Assembly (NCBI RefSeq): GCF_015694525.1
Contig: NZ_JADQDM010000002.1
Coordinates: 496,001-560,000, forward strand
Direction of reading: 5' to 3'
Length of the DNA stretch: 64,000 nucleotides
Source of the DNA: Hymenobacter ruricola
GTDB lineage: Bacteria > Bacteroidota > Bacteroidia > Cytophagales > Hymenobacteraceae
Below are positions 50,948 through 59,574 of the stretch, piece after piece. Below the pieces are notes generated by a model. That model was not told where the DNA came from. It made no database searches and was given only the letters and a program-made list of their open reading frames with translations. Position numbers and translations under genes: made by a program. Positions within the stretch are counted from its first letter, which is position 1; the number at the start of each line of letters is the position of its first letter.

Positions 50948-52294
50948 TTACTTTTCCGCTTCTAGGAAATGAATCCCGTACTCCGCCGCCAGTTCGTCCA
51001 AAATGGGTTCGTACAAGTCCGCCTCCACCGGAATTACTACGCCGCGCTGGGCCAGCTCACCGCGCACCAGCCGGCGCACGGCCATGCCCAGGGGCAGGCC
51101 CACGGTTTTGGCCATGGCGGTGTGGGTGGCGTCGTCGCCCACCACGGCCAGCGAGGAAGTGTGGCGGTGCGCGGTGCCGTTCAGCTCGTACTCGAAAAGG
51201 TGCTGCATCACGATGAGGTCGTGGTCGTGGGGCTGCAGCTGCCATTTCTCGCTGAGCAGGCGTTCCAGCAGTTGGGCCGGGGTGGCGTGGGCGTGGCCCA
51301 CCGGCCGGTCCGAGAACAAGCCCAGCCAGTTCAGACGGCCCATTTCTTTGCTTTCCGGGGTCAGGCCGAGGTACTGAGCCACGCGGGTGGGCAGGTCGAG
51401 ACCCGGCAGGTGCGGCGTGGGCAGGTAGGCGGCCACCAGCTCGGCCCAGGTCAGGCTTTCGGGGTTGTCGAGGTTCACCGCGTCATCGGTCAGGCCGAGG
51501 CGCACCAGGGCGTGCCAGGCGGCGCAGTAGCCCGGCCGCCGCAAGGTGCCCCGCAAGATGGTCGGAATGTCCTCAAGACCATACGGCGCCCGGTAGCTGA
51601 GCGAGTCGCGGTTGGCGTAGCCTTCAAACTCGCCGTAATCGGGCACCGTCACCGTTTCGGTGCGGGCAAACAGCTGCTGGTACGGAATAAAGCGCGGCCG
51701 GCCGTTTTCCAGAAACTTGGCCGTGCTCTGGCCGGCCAGCACCACGTTGCGGGGGTTCCAGGTAAACTTGTATTTCCACGGGTTGTCCCCTTCCGCCGTG
51801 GGCGCCAGCAGGCCGCCGCAGTAGCTTTTGAACGACGTAATGACGCCGCCCCGCGCCCGGATATCGGCAATAACCCGCATGGCCGACATGTGGTCGAGCC
51901 CCGGGTCGAGGCCGCATTCCATGAGCAGGGTTACGCCGGCGGTTACCGCCTCGTCGTGCAGCTCGCCGATGGCCGGGCTCACGTAGCTGGCCGTGGCCAG
52001 GTGCCGGCCGTGGCGCACGCAGGCCCGCGCCACCACCGGGTGCAGCAGGGCCGGCAGCATAGAAATCACCACGTCGGCCTGGGCCACCAGCCCGTCCAGC
52101 CCGGCTTCGTTGGCGGCATCAAACGGCACGGCCCGGGCGTATTCGGAATGCGCTGCCAGCACCGGCGCGAGGTGGGCCGGGTTGGCATCGGCCACGGTCA
52201 GAAACCAGGACTCGGTGGGCGCGTGGCGCAATAAATACTGGATGAGCGACGAGGCCGAGCGGCCCGCGCCAAGAAGCAGGAGGCGGGAATTCAT
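50948..52294 (-). CDS. Saccharopine dehydrogenase-like protein
   Basis: 448 residues. N-terminal Rossmann fold MNSRLLLLGAGRSASSLIQY, then DVVISMLPALLHPVVARACV and HLATASYVSPAIGELHDEA; the C-terminal saccharopine dehydrogenase domain has MECGLDPGLDHMSAMRVIAD and FKSYCGGLLAPTAEGDNPWKYKFTW split over the substrate cleft (GGLPAPE-like). It probably acts in lysine degradation or a related carbon-nitrogen dehydrogenase step. ATG at 52294 gives the standard start; a -7-like box ends only four bases before it. Confidence 0.9.
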   Translation of the reverse strand: MNSRLLLLGAGRSASSLIQYLLRHAPTESWFLTVADANPAHLAPVLAAHSEYARAVPFDAANEAGLDGLVAQADVVISMLPALLHPVVARACVRHGRHLATASYVSPAIGELHDEAVTAGVTLLMECGLDPGLDHMSAMRVIADIRARGGVITSFKSYCGGLLAPTAEGDNPWKYKFTWNPRNVVLAGQSTAKFLENGRPRFIPYQQLFARTETVTVPDYGEFEGYANRDSLSYRAPYGLEDIPTILRGTLRRPGYCAAWHALVRLGLTDDAVNLDNPESLTWAELVAAYLPTPHLPGLDLPTRVAQYLGLTPESKEMGRLNWLGLFSDRPVGHAHATPAQLLERLLSEKWQLQPHDHDLIVMQHLFEYELNGTAHRHTSSLAVVGDDATHTAMAKTVGLPLGMAVRRLVRGELAQRGVVIPVEADLYEPILDELAAEYGIHFLEAEK

Positions 52295-52298
52295 GCCG

Positions 52299-52306
52299 CA
52301 AAAGTA
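52299..52306 (-). promoter_or_regulatory. Possible -7 box, leaderless start of the saccharopine dehydrogenase-like gene
   Basis: Minus-strand TACTTTTG with four bases between it and the ATG. If used, the mRNA would begin at or next to the start codon. Confidence 0.4.
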
Positions 52307-52357
52307 GGGCCGGACGTCGGGGGTTGCCGCGGAGGGGAAAACGCTCGTGCCGCCGGA

Positions 52358-52458
52358 CGTCATGCCGAGCGCAGCGAAGCAGCTTGCCCGCCACCAGTAA
52401 ACCCAATCGATTGAATTAGTTGCTGCGGGCAAGCTGCTTCGCTGCGCGCTGCATGACA
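52358..52458. repeat. Long palindrome, loop-conserved family, copy 4
   Basis: Arms CGTCATGCCGAGCGCAGCGA... and near-complement, loop containing CCAATCGATTGAATTAGTT. It lies between divergent genes. Confidence 0.92.
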
Positions 52459-52514
52459 GACATTTCCCATTCCGCCCAGCGTGATTACCTTCGCCGCCCC
52501 TCCATCAAACCCGC

Positions 52515-53012
52515 ATGGCCCGCATTTCCCGCCAGCAGCTCATTACCTACGAAGAGCTGGACTCCCCCACCGACCTGACGGCCGCCGAGCAAGCCACCTG
52601 GCAGGCCGCGCACGACGCCACCCGGCACGCCTACGCGCCCTATTCCGGCTTTCAGGTGGGGGCGGCGCTGCTGCTGGCCGATGGCACCCTCTTCCGGGGC
52701 ACCAACCAGGAAAACGCGGCTTACCCCTCCGGCCTGTGCGCCGAGCGCACGGCTCTGTTTGGCCTCGCCGCCAACACACCCGAACACGCGCCCATCGTGG
52801 GCATGGCCGTGGCCGCCCGGCCGGCCGGGGGCGCGTTTGGCGCCGCTTTCCCCTGCGGCGCCTGCCGCCAAGTGATGCTGGAGTACGAGTCGCGGCAGGC
52901 GCGGCCCATTGCGCTGCTGCTGCCCAGCCGGGCCGGCACCATCCTGCGCTTCAACTCCGTCACCGACCTCATGCCCTTCAACTTTTCGGCCGACGACCTG
53001 CCGATGCTGTAG
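52515..53012 (+). CDS. cdd: Cytidine deaminase
   Basis: Deaminates cytidine or deoxycytidine to uridine. 165 residues with YAPYSGFQVGAALLLADG, the catalytic GTNQENAAYPSGLCAERTAL (normally C/H-A-E; here CAE with zinc-binding Cys) and PCGACRQVMLEY with the PCxxC zinc motif. Homotetrameric-type length is slightly long because of an N-terminal extension of about 20 residues. Probably works with the nucleoside phosphorylase at 33164 in pyrimidine salvage. Confidence 0.95.
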   Translation: MARISRQQLITYEELDSPTDLTAAEQATWQAAHDATRHAYAPYSGFQVGAALLLADGTLFRGTNQENAAYPSGLCAERTALFGLAANTPEHAPIVGMAVAARPAGGAFGAAFPCGACRQVMLEYESRQARPIALLLPSRAGTILRFNSVTDLMPFNFSADDLPML

Positions 53013-53052
53013 CCGCGCCGCAACTCACTCCGGCCCCCGCCCCTTCCGTTCC

Positions 53053-53703
53053 ATGACCGAGCACCACCTCACCGTCGCGCGCACCGCCCGTTATTACCAG
53101 TTGGGAGAATTATCGGCAAGCACCAGGCGCGTGTGGTTTGTGTGCCACGGCTACGGGCAGCTGGCGGCGTATTTCTCGCGGCATTTTGGGTTCCTGAACG
53201 ACGCCGACCCGCGCACGGTAGTCATTACCCCCGAAGGCCTTTCCCGCTTCTACCTCAGCGGCAACGGCGGCCGCGTGGGCGCCAGTTGGATGACGCGAGA
53301 CGACCGCCAGCACGAAATCCACGACCACGTCAACTTCCTCAACCAGCTGGCTGAAAAAGTGCTGGTCGAATGCCTGCCCGACGTGGAGGTCACGGTGCTG
53401 GGCTTTTCACAAGGCACGGCCACCGTGGGCCGGTGGCTGACGCAGGCGTGGTTTCGGCCCGCGCACCTCATCCTTTGGGCCGGCGGCTTTCCCGAAGATT
53501 TGGCCCCCGAAATCGCCCGCGAGCTGTTGGAAGGGCTGCGCCTTTCCGTGGTCGTTGGCACCGAGGACGAGTACATCGACGCCGGGAAACTGGAGGCGCA
53601 ACTGCAGCAGCTTCGGCAGCTGGGCGCCATGCCCACCGTGACCACTTTCGCCGGCAAGCACGAATTAAACCGCGCCGTGCTCGCTCAACTGGCGGCACAA
53701 TAA
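53053..53703 (+). CDS. Phospholipase/carboxylesterase-family alpha/beta hydrolase
   Basis: 216 residues. RVWFVCHGYGQLAAYFSRHF (oxyanion region), nucleophile in VTVLGFSQGTATVGRW (GFSQG), and C-terminal Asp/His in VVGTEDEYIDAGK and FAGKHELN. It should hydrolyse small esters or acyl substrates. The start at 53053 (MTEHHLTVARTARYYQLGEL) is the first sensible ATG; the frame before it overlaps the cytidine deaminase end. It is convergent with an SDR gene 8 bases away. Confidence 0.87.
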   Translation: MTEHHLTVARTARYYQLGELSASTRRVWFVCHGYGQLAAYFSRHFGFLNDADPRTVVITPEGLSRFYLSGNGGRVGASWMTRDDRQHEIHDHVNFLNQLAEKVLVECLPDVEVTVLGFSQGTATVGRWLTQAWFRPAHLILWAGGFPEDLAPEIARELLEGLRLSVVVGTEDEYIDAGKLEAQLQQLRQLGAMPTVTTFAGKHELNRAVLAQLAAQ

Positions 53704-53711
53704 CTCCGCTT

Positions 53712-54458
53712 TTATTTGCGCGCAATGGTGGTAGCTGCGCCCTGCGCCCCGGCCAGCACCAGCACTTCGGCAATGGTGACGTGCGGCGGCCGCGTCACCA
53801 TGAACGCGATGATGTCGGCAATGTCTTCGGGCCGCAAGGGCTCAAACCCTTCGTACACTTTGGCGGCCCGCGCCTCGTCGCCCTTGAAGCGCACCCGCGA
53901 AAATTCGGTTTCCACCGCGCCTGGGTTCACCTCGGCCACGCGCACGCCGGTGGGCAGCAGGTCGAGCCGCATGGTTTTGGTGAGCATGCCCACGGCCGCT
54001 TTGCTGGCGCAATACACGTTGCCGTTGGCATAAGCCTCCTGCCCGGCAACGGAGCCGATGTTGAGGATGAAGCCGGTTTGGCGGGCCGTCATGCCCGGCA
54101 ACAGGGCGTAGGTCACGTTCAGCAGGCCGCGCACGTTGGCGTCCAGCATCTGGTCCCAGTCGTGGGGGTCGCCGCTTTGGATGGGGGCCAGCCCGTGGGC
54201 GCCACCGGCGTTGTTCACCAGCACGTCGGGCGCCTGCAGCTCGACCGGCAACGACGCCACGGCCGCGCTCACGGCCGCCCGGTCGCGCACGTCAAACGTC
54301 AGCACGTGCACTGGCACCGGCGCCAGTTGCGCGGCCAATTCGTCAAGGCGTTCGCGTCGCCGCCCGGTCACCACCAATTGAAACCCCGCCCCGGCCAGCG
54401 CCACCGCCGTAGCCCGGCCAATGCCCGACGAGGCGCCGGTGATAAAAGCAGTTTTCAT
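53712..54458 (-). CDS. SDR-family oxidoreductase (YdfG-like)
   Basis: 248 residues with TGASSGIGRA (cofactor), NNAGGAHG, and catalytic YCASKAAVG. The region EVNPGAVETEFSRVRFKGDE is typical of the YdfG/serine dehydrogenase-like SDR group, which oxidises 3-hydroxy acids with NADP. The specific substrate is not certain. ATG at 54458 (MKTAFITGASSGIG) is the standard start. Confidence 0.9.
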   Translation of the reverse strand: MKTAFITGASSGIGRATAVALAGAGFQLVVTGRRRERLDELAAQLAPVPVHVLTFDVRDRAAVSAAVASLPVELQAPDVLVNNAGGAHGLAPIQSGDPHDWDQMLDANVRGLLNVTYALLPGMTARQTGFILNIGSVAGQEAYANGNVYCASKAAVGMLTKTMRLDLLPTGVRVAEVNPGAVETEFSRVRFKGDEARAAKVYEGFEPLRPEDIADIIAFMVTRPPHVTIAEVLVLAGAQGAATTIARK

Positions 54459-54538
54459 AAGCGAGATGGGGAGTGGTGCGTTTGATGTTTTACCAGCACT
54501 ACCAGCGCCGGCGGACAATCAAACTCACCATTTCACCT

Positions 54539-55342
54539 TTAGTTCTGAATATTGATGTACAGCGTCACCGAGTTGGTGGTCAGGCTTTGCAGGCTTTTGC
54601 TGATGGTGCCGCCGTGCGGTTCCAGCACATTGCGCAGGCCGTGCGAAAAGCGCAGCTCCGGCGCCAGCTTAAACAAGGGGTAAAACAAGTCCAGCCCCAC
54701 GCCATATTCCAGCGTCAGGTCGCTGTTGATGGCCCGCAACTGGTTGCGCAGGGGGTCGCTGCGCCGGTTGCTGGCCGTGAGGCTGGGGCTGAGGCCCGCA
54801 ATCATGTACATGCGGGTGTTGCGCCGACGGTCCGACTGATACTTAAGCAACACCGGAAACTGCACCACCGTCGAGGTCACTTCCTGCGTCAGAATGGAAT
54901 CGGGGTAAGCAAATCCGCGCGGCTCGTACTCCACTTTGCGCGTGAGAAAGCTCACGCCCGGCGCAAACCGGAAGATGAACGGCGAGTTGGGCCCGCCGAT
55001 GCGCGCATCGCCGATGAAGCCCACGCCCAGCGTCGGGCTGATGATGGAATTGGCCGTTACGTTGCGGTTGGCAACGTACCAGGCCGATTGCTCGATGTCG
55101 AACCGCGACGCCGTGAGGGCGATGTACATGCCCGGGTGAAACCACCGCTCGTCGTACGAAGGCAGGTTCTGGGTGGTGATGGATTTCAGCGTGCCGTTTT
55201 TGCCGCGGTTGGCCTTCGAGCGGGCTTTGCGCTGCGCCAGCGCCACGGAAGGCAGCAGCAACACCAGCAGGCCCACCAGGGCGAGGCGCTTTACTTGTGC
55301 GCCGTATAGATGGAGCTGATGCCGAAAGTGAGGGGTTGCCAT
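54539..55342 (-). CDS. porT: T9SS outer-membrane protein PorT
   Basis: 267 residues. A signal segment (LALVGLLVLLLPSVALA) is followed by a beta-barrel of about 230 residues (FHPGMYIALTASRFDIEQSA, PTLGVGFIGDARIGG, VVQFPVLLKYQSDRR). Length, barrel pattern and the position right after ubiE agree with PorT/SprT, an outer-membrane component needed for type IX secretion; the ubiE-porT order is common in Bacteroidetes (from memory). It overlaps the end of ubiE by about 52 bases. Its expected clients include the four T9SS cargo proteins in this window. Confidence 0.85.
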   Translation of the reverse strand: MATPHFRHQLHLYGAQVKRLALVGLLVLLLPSVALAQRKARSKANRGKNGTLKSITTQNLPSYDERWFHPGMYIALTASRFDIEQSAWYVANRNVTANSIISPTLGVGFIGDARIGGPNSPFIFRFAPGVSFLTRKVEYEPRGFAYPDSILTQEVTSTVVQFPVLLKYQSDRRRNTRMYMIAGLSPSLTASNRRSDPLRNQLRAINSDLTLEYGVGLDLFYPLFKLAPELRFSHGLRNVLEPHGGTISKSLQSLTTNSVTLYINIQN

Positions 55343-56019
55343 GCAGGTTCTTTAAAGCCGACTTTGGTGAGAATGGCCAGGAAATCGGGGCCGTCGGGGA
55401 ATGCCTGCACCGAAGCGGGCAGGTAGGTGTACGCCGATTGGTCTTTGGAAATAAGCTTGCCAAAAACCGGCAGCACCCGGCGAAAATAAAAATTATAAGC
55501 TTGCTTGAGCGGAAAGGCCGTGGGCTTGCTGAATTCCAGAATCACGAGCTTGCCGCCGGGCCGCAGCACGCGGCGCATCTCGGCCAGCCCGGCCTCCAGG
55601 TGCGCAAAATTGCGCACGCCAAACGAGGCCGTCACCGCGTCGAACTCGCCATCGGCAAACGGCAGGTTTTCCGAGTCGCCCAGCTCCAGCTGAATGCGGT
55701 GGCCCAAGCCTTTGGCGGCCAGCTTGCGGCGCCCCACTTCCAGCATGCCCTCCGAGATGTCCACGCCCGTCACCTGCGCGTCGGGCGCGGCCGTGCGCAG
55801 GGTTTCGATGGCAAAATCGGCCGTACCGGTGGCAATGTCGAGAACGCGCGCCGGGCGTAGCGCCTTCAATTCATCCACCGCCTTGCGCCGCCAATAAATG
55901 TCGGTGCCCACGCTGAGGAAGTGGTTGAGGAAATCGTACTTGCCCGCGATGGAGTTAAACATCTGGGCAACCTGCGATTTCTTATCGTCGGAATTGTCTT
56001 TGTAAGGTAATACGGCCAT
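55291..56019 (-). CDS. ubiE: Demethylmenaquinone methyltransferase
   Basis: 242 residues. Last step of menaquinone synthesis (MenG/UbiE), methylating demethylmenaquinone with SAM. Motifs: MFNSIAGKYDFLNHFLSVGT, WRRKAVDELK, VLDIATGTADFAIETL (SAM motif I), GVDISEGMLEVGRRK and FGVRNFAHLEAGLAEMRRVL. ATG at 56019 (MAVLPYKDN) is preferred over the longer frame. It overlaps porT, implying translational coupling. Menaquinone is the usual quinone in this phylum. Confidence 0.95.
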   Translation of the reverse strand: MAVLPYKDNSDDKKSQVAQMFNSIAGKYDFLNHFLSVGTDIYWRRKAVDELKALRPARVLDIATGTADFAIETLRTAAPDAQVTGVDISEGMLEVGRRKLAAKGLGHRIQLELGDSENLPFADGEFDAVTASFGVRNFAHLEAGLAEMRRVLRPGGKLVILEFSKPTAFPLKQAYNFYFRRVLPVFGKLISKDQSAYTYLPASVQAFPDGPDFLAILTKVGFKEPAWQPLTFGISSIYTAHK

Positions 56020-56135
56020 GAGCGGGCGCAAAGAACGGTAAGGTTGCGGGAAAATTGTTTTCACCCAACGCCCCACGCGGCGGGTTTGTTAGCAGAACGA
56101 GCGATGAATTTGGCAGTAGCCGAAAACCCACGCCA

Positions 56136-56171
56136 TAAAAAAGCGGGCCGGACAAACTGCCCGGCCCGCTT
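56136..56171 (-). terminator. Terminator of the PorE-like gene
   Basis: Minus strand: AAGCGGGCCGG, loop, CCGGCCCGCTTTTTTA; strong stem with T run. Confidence 0.85.
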
Positions 56172-56194
56172 CCCGAATGTTTAAGCGTCAACGA

Positions 56195-58438
56195 CTACTC
56201 GTTTTTGGCTTTGATTTTCGTCTTTTCGCCGCTGGCGTCTTTGGCTTTGCCTTCCAGCTCACCGTTTTTGGTGGTGGTTTTGGTTTCGCCGCTGGGACCT
56301 TTGGTTTTCACCTTCACTTTGTCCGAATCCTCGTCCACTTTGGTTTTCACCTTGGTGCCGTCGGCCATTTTCACCTTGCTCTTGCCAGGGGTCAGCGGAG
56401 CCGCCGTGGTGGTGGAAGTGCCGGTGGTCGTGGTCGAGCCCATGCCGGTGCCAGTAGCACCACCGCCCATGGTGCCGGTGGTGGGTATGCCGCCTACCAC
56501 TTTGAACTCGTCGCGGCGGTTAAGCTGCATGTTCTCGGGCGAATCGTTCGGCGCGGCCGGACGACGCTCGCCGTAGCTTACGGTGCTCATGCGGGTTTCG
56601 GTGATGCCCTGCTTCTTCAGGTAGTTGAAGGCGGCCGTGGCGCGGTTCTGGCCGAGCACCATGTTGTACTCGTCGGTGTTGCGCGAGTCGCAGTGGCCTT
56701 CAATCGAGATGCTGATGCCGGGCTGAGCCGTCAGAATCTGGCTGATTTGGTTCAGGGTCGTAATCGACTCCGGACGCAGCTTATACTTATCCGTATCGAA
56801 GTAGATGTTCTTGCCAGCAAAGAGGCCAGTGCTAGCCGTGTCGATGTAATTCACGTAGAAATTCTTGACGATGGTCGTCGAGTCGTTGGTCGACACCGGC
56901 ACCGGGAATTCCTGCGTTTCAATGTTTTTGCCATCCTTGCTCACGGCCACCTGGTAGGTGCGACCCGAAAGCACGGCCACCTGGTACGAGCCATCGGGCT
57001 TGGTGATGTCGCGGAAGCTCAGGGCCGTTTTGTCGGCCTGCGTGCCGCTGAACACCAGCTCCACGCCCGGAATCACCGTGGTGCTGTCCTTCGCCGAGAA
57101 CACTTTGCCTTTGATGTTGGCGTTCTTGATGTAGTTGATGGTGTAGATGTCCTTCTCGCCGTAGCCGCCGATGCGGTACGAGCTCAGGTAAGCGTACGAG
57201 CCGTCGGGGCTCAGGCGGTAGTAGGAGTCGTCGTCCGGGGTGTTCACGGGGTAACCCATGTTCTGAGCGGCGCCCCACTTGCGGCCCACGCTGTCCCACT
57301 CCGACTTGAAGATGTCGTAACCGCCCATCGTGTTGTGGCCGCGCGAGGAGAAGTACAGCGTCTTGCCATCCTTGCTCAGGTAGGGGCTGTCGTCGTCAAA
57401 CTTGGTGTTAATGTTGGCACCGAGCGATTTGGCCGGGCCGAAGTCACCGCCGTCCGCGCGGGTGCTGTAGTACAGGTCCAGCGTGCCGTCTTCGGAGTAG
57501 CGGCCCGTGGAGAAGTAGATGGTTTTGCCGTCCGGCGTGATGTAGGCGTCGCCTTCGTACGACTTCGAGTTGATGTTGCTGTCCAGCGGCTTGGGAGCGC
57601 CCCAGTCACCACCCGACTTATCCGACACGAAAATGTCGCCGTTGTTGTCGTTGCGGTACATCAGCAGCTTGGTGTCGTTGTCGAAGAGCTGGGTCGAGGC
57701 GTCATGGCCTTTGCCGTTGAGCACGCCGCTCAGCGAGCGGGGCTTTTCCCAGTTCTCGTCGTCGATGCGGCGCGCTTCGAAGATGTCTTCGTAGTACTCG
57801 CCGTCGGCCGCAATGGCTTTGTTTTTCTTGTCGCTGGGCTTGCCCGAAGCCCCCGTCACGTTCTCACCGCGCGAGGTATAAATGAGCAGCTTGTCATCCG
57901 ACGAAATAACCGGGCTGTGCTCCGAGTACTGCGTGTTGATGGTGGGGCCCAGGTTCTTCACGAAGATGTCCTTGGGCGAGTTGAACTGCACCTTGGCGTT
58001 CTGGCTGTGCTTAATCAGCTGCGCGATTTCTTCCTTGCGCTGGTCGTTTTTCTTCAGCGTGGCGTTATAAGCCTGGAAGTGGGCCTGGGCCTCGTCGAAA
58101 TTGTAGTTGAGGTGGTCGACGCGGCCGAGCCAGTACTCCACGTCCTTCGAAACCTTGGGTTTCAGCTTCTGCGCTTTGTAGATGTAGTCGCTGGCTTTCT
58201 CCTTGTCGAAGGACATGTAGGAAATACCGGCGTTGAACAGCGCCTTGGCGTTGTTGGGGTCTTTCGCCAGCACTTTTTCGTAGTACGGAAGGGCGGCGCG
58301 GTAATTTTCCTGCTCGAAGAACTTGTTGCCGGTTTTGAGGTCTTTACGCGTGCTTTGTGCCTGCGCCGGAGCGGCCACGGTGGCGGTAAGGGCAACGGCG
58401 CACGACGCTTGCAGTAACCTTCTGGATAAGTTGTCCAT
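56195..58438 (-). CDS. PorE-like OmpA-family protein (TPR, PD40, CRD, OmpA)
   Basis: 747 residues with signal peptide (LQASCAVALTATVAAPAQAQ). Order: TPR repeats (about 30-150; NYRAALPYYEKVLAKDPNNA), PD40/WD40-like beta-propeller (about 170-430; DAYITPDGKTIYFSTGRYSE), a carboxypeptidase-regulatory-like domain (about 445-530; NIKGKVFSAKDSTTVIPGVE), and an OmpA peptidoglycan-binding domain (about 540-645; EGHCDSRNTDEYNMVLGQNR). A Thr/Lys-rich low-complexity tail of about 100 residues follows. The domain order equals that of PorE, the T9SS-associated protein thought to tie the machinery to peptidoglycan. PorE assignment is by architecture; paralogues with other roles exist. porT is the next operon on the same strand. 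Confidence 0.85.
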   Translation of the reverse strand: MDNLSRRLLQASCAVALTATVAAPAQAQSTRKDLKTGNKFFEQENYRAALPYYEKVLAKDPNNAKALFNAGISYMSFDKEKASDYIYKAQKLKPKVSKDVEYWLGRVDHLNYNFDEAQAHFQAYNATLKKNDQRKEEIAQLIKHSQNAKVQFNSPKDIFVKNLGPTINTQYSEHSPVISSDDKLLIYTSRGENVTGASGKPSDKKNKAIAADGEYYEDIFEARRIDDENWEKPRSLSGVLNGKGHDASTQLFDNDTKLLMYRNDNNGDIFVSDKSGGDWGAPKPLDSNINSKSYEGDAYITPDGKTIYFSTGRYSEDGTLDLYYSTRADGGDFGPAKSLGANINTKFDDDSPYLSKDGKTLYFSSRGHNTMGGYDIFKSEWDSVGRKWGAAQNMGYPVNTPDDDSYYRLSPDGSYAYLSSYRIGGYGEKDIYTINYIKNANIKGKVFSAKDSTTVIPGVELVFSGTQADKTALSFRDITKPDGSYQVAVLSGRTYQVAVSKDGKNIETQEFPVPVSTNDSTTIVKNFYVNYIDTASTGLFAGKNIYFDTDKYKLRPESITTLNQISQILTAQPGISISIEGHCDSRNTDEYNMVLGQNRATAAFNYLKKQGITETRMSTVSYGERRPAAPNDSPENMQLNRRDEFKVVGGIPTTGTMGGGATGTGMGSTTTTGTSTTTAAPLTPGKSKVKMADGTKVKTKVDEDSDKVKVKTKGPSGETKTTTKNGELEGKAKDASGEKTKIKAKNE

Positions 58439-58646
58439 TGGAGGAGATGTTTGAAAAAAGAAATTTCTGAAGGGGTTGGACGAGGGAATGAGCCCGGGCA
58501 AGGGCCGCGGCAGCAAACTATATTTTGGGCTTATACTGAAAAACCACGGCAGGGTTAGGCTTTAATCCCCATTTGCGAAGAAGGTAACCGTAGCGAACCG
58601 CCGGCTGGCCGCCCAAATTCCCGGAAGGTGCCGGGCTGCTGGCGGG

Positions 58647-58654
58647 CAAAGATA
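58647..58654 (-). promoter_or_regulatory. Possible -7 box of the PorE-like gene
   Basis: Minus-strand TATCTTTG, about 209 bases before the start. The 434-base gap 58439-58872 holds no other gene that I can support. A second match (TATATTTG, 58755-58762) lies further upstream. Confidence 0.4.
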
Positions 58655-58830
58655 GGTTTTTTGCGTGCTAAAAGCGGTTTTCGGCGAAATTACGGCCATT
58701 CAATGACGGTCGGGTGCGGCGGCAGCGGCCCGCTGGAATGGCGGGCATGCCGCGCAAATATAGAAGCACCAATGAAATAGCCACTAATTCAACTTCTTTT
58801 ATTTGTTCGGGGCCCGCGGGCTTTCGGACG

Positions 58831-58838
58831 TAATTTTG
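58831..58838 (+). promoter_or_regulatory. Probable -7 box of engB
   Basis: TAATTTTG, 34 bases before the engB ATG, with a TTTG about 25 bases further upstream as a loose -33. Confidence 0.45.
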
Positions 58839-58872
58839 CCGTTCGCCGCAATTCTTTTATTTCCTTGTTTTA

Positions 58873-59493
58873 ATGATTATTCACGACGCCCGTTTTCTAA
58901 CCAGTAATTCGCGGGCGGAGCTGTGCCCCGCCCCCACGCTGCCCGAATACGCCTTCATCGGACGCTCCAACGTGGGCAAATCGTCCCTTATTAATATGCT
59001 GACCGAGCGCAAGGCGCTCGCCAAAACGTCTTCTTCGCCGGGCAAGACGCAATTAATAAATCACTTCGTCATCAACGACGCGTGGTACCTGGTGGACTTG
59101 CCGGGCTACGGCTACGCCAAGGTAAGTAAAACGTCGCGGGCTGAATGGGCGCGCATGATTAACTTTTACCTGCGCCACCGGACCAACCTCATGTGCGTGT
59201 GTGTGCTCATCGACTCGCGCCACCCGCCGCAGGCCGCCGACCTGGAATTCATGGAGAAGCTGGGCGAGGAAGGCATTCCCTTCGTGATGATATTCACGAA
59301 GGCCGACAAGCAGTCGACGGCCCAGACCAAGGCGCTGCTGGCCGACTACCTCAAGAAGATGAGCGAAATCTGGGACGAGCTGCCGCGCTACTTCCTCACC
59401 TCGGCCGAAACCGGCCTGGGGCGCGAGGAGGTCCTGGCCTTCATCGCGGAGGTGAACCAGCAATGGGTGGCCGATGCGGCGCCCAATTCGTAG
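58873..59493 (+). CDS. engB: Ribosome-biogenesis GTPase EngB (YihA)
   Basis: 206 residues with TRAFAC GTPase motifs: G1 FIGRSNVGKSSLIN, G2 region TSSSPGKTQ, G3 LVDLPGYGYA, G4 FTKADK and G5 TSAETG. EngB is an essential GTPase for 50S assembly. The start ATG at 58873 is standard. A terminator with T run follows. Confidence 0.97.
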   Translation: MIIHDARFLTSNSRAELCPAPTLPEYAFIGRSNVGKSSLINMLTERKALAKTSSSPGKTQLINHFVINDAWYLVDLPGYGYAKVSKTSRAEWARMINFYLRHRTNLMCVCVLIDSRHPPQAADLEFMEKLGEEGIPFVMIFTKADKQSTAQTKALLADYLKKMSEIWDELPRYFLTSAETGLGREEVLAFIAEVNQQWVADAAPNS

Positions 59494-59521
59494 ATTGGCC
59501 CCTAAATTGCCAACCGTGGCC

Positions 59522-59544
59522 CGGCCCGTAGCGGGCCGTTTTTT
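59522..59544 (+). terminator. Terminator of engB
   Basis: CGGCCCG / CGGGCCG stem followed by TTTTTT. Confidence 0.8.
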
Positions 59545-59574
59545 CCCTTGTTTCCCCGCCCCCATTTTTTCATC

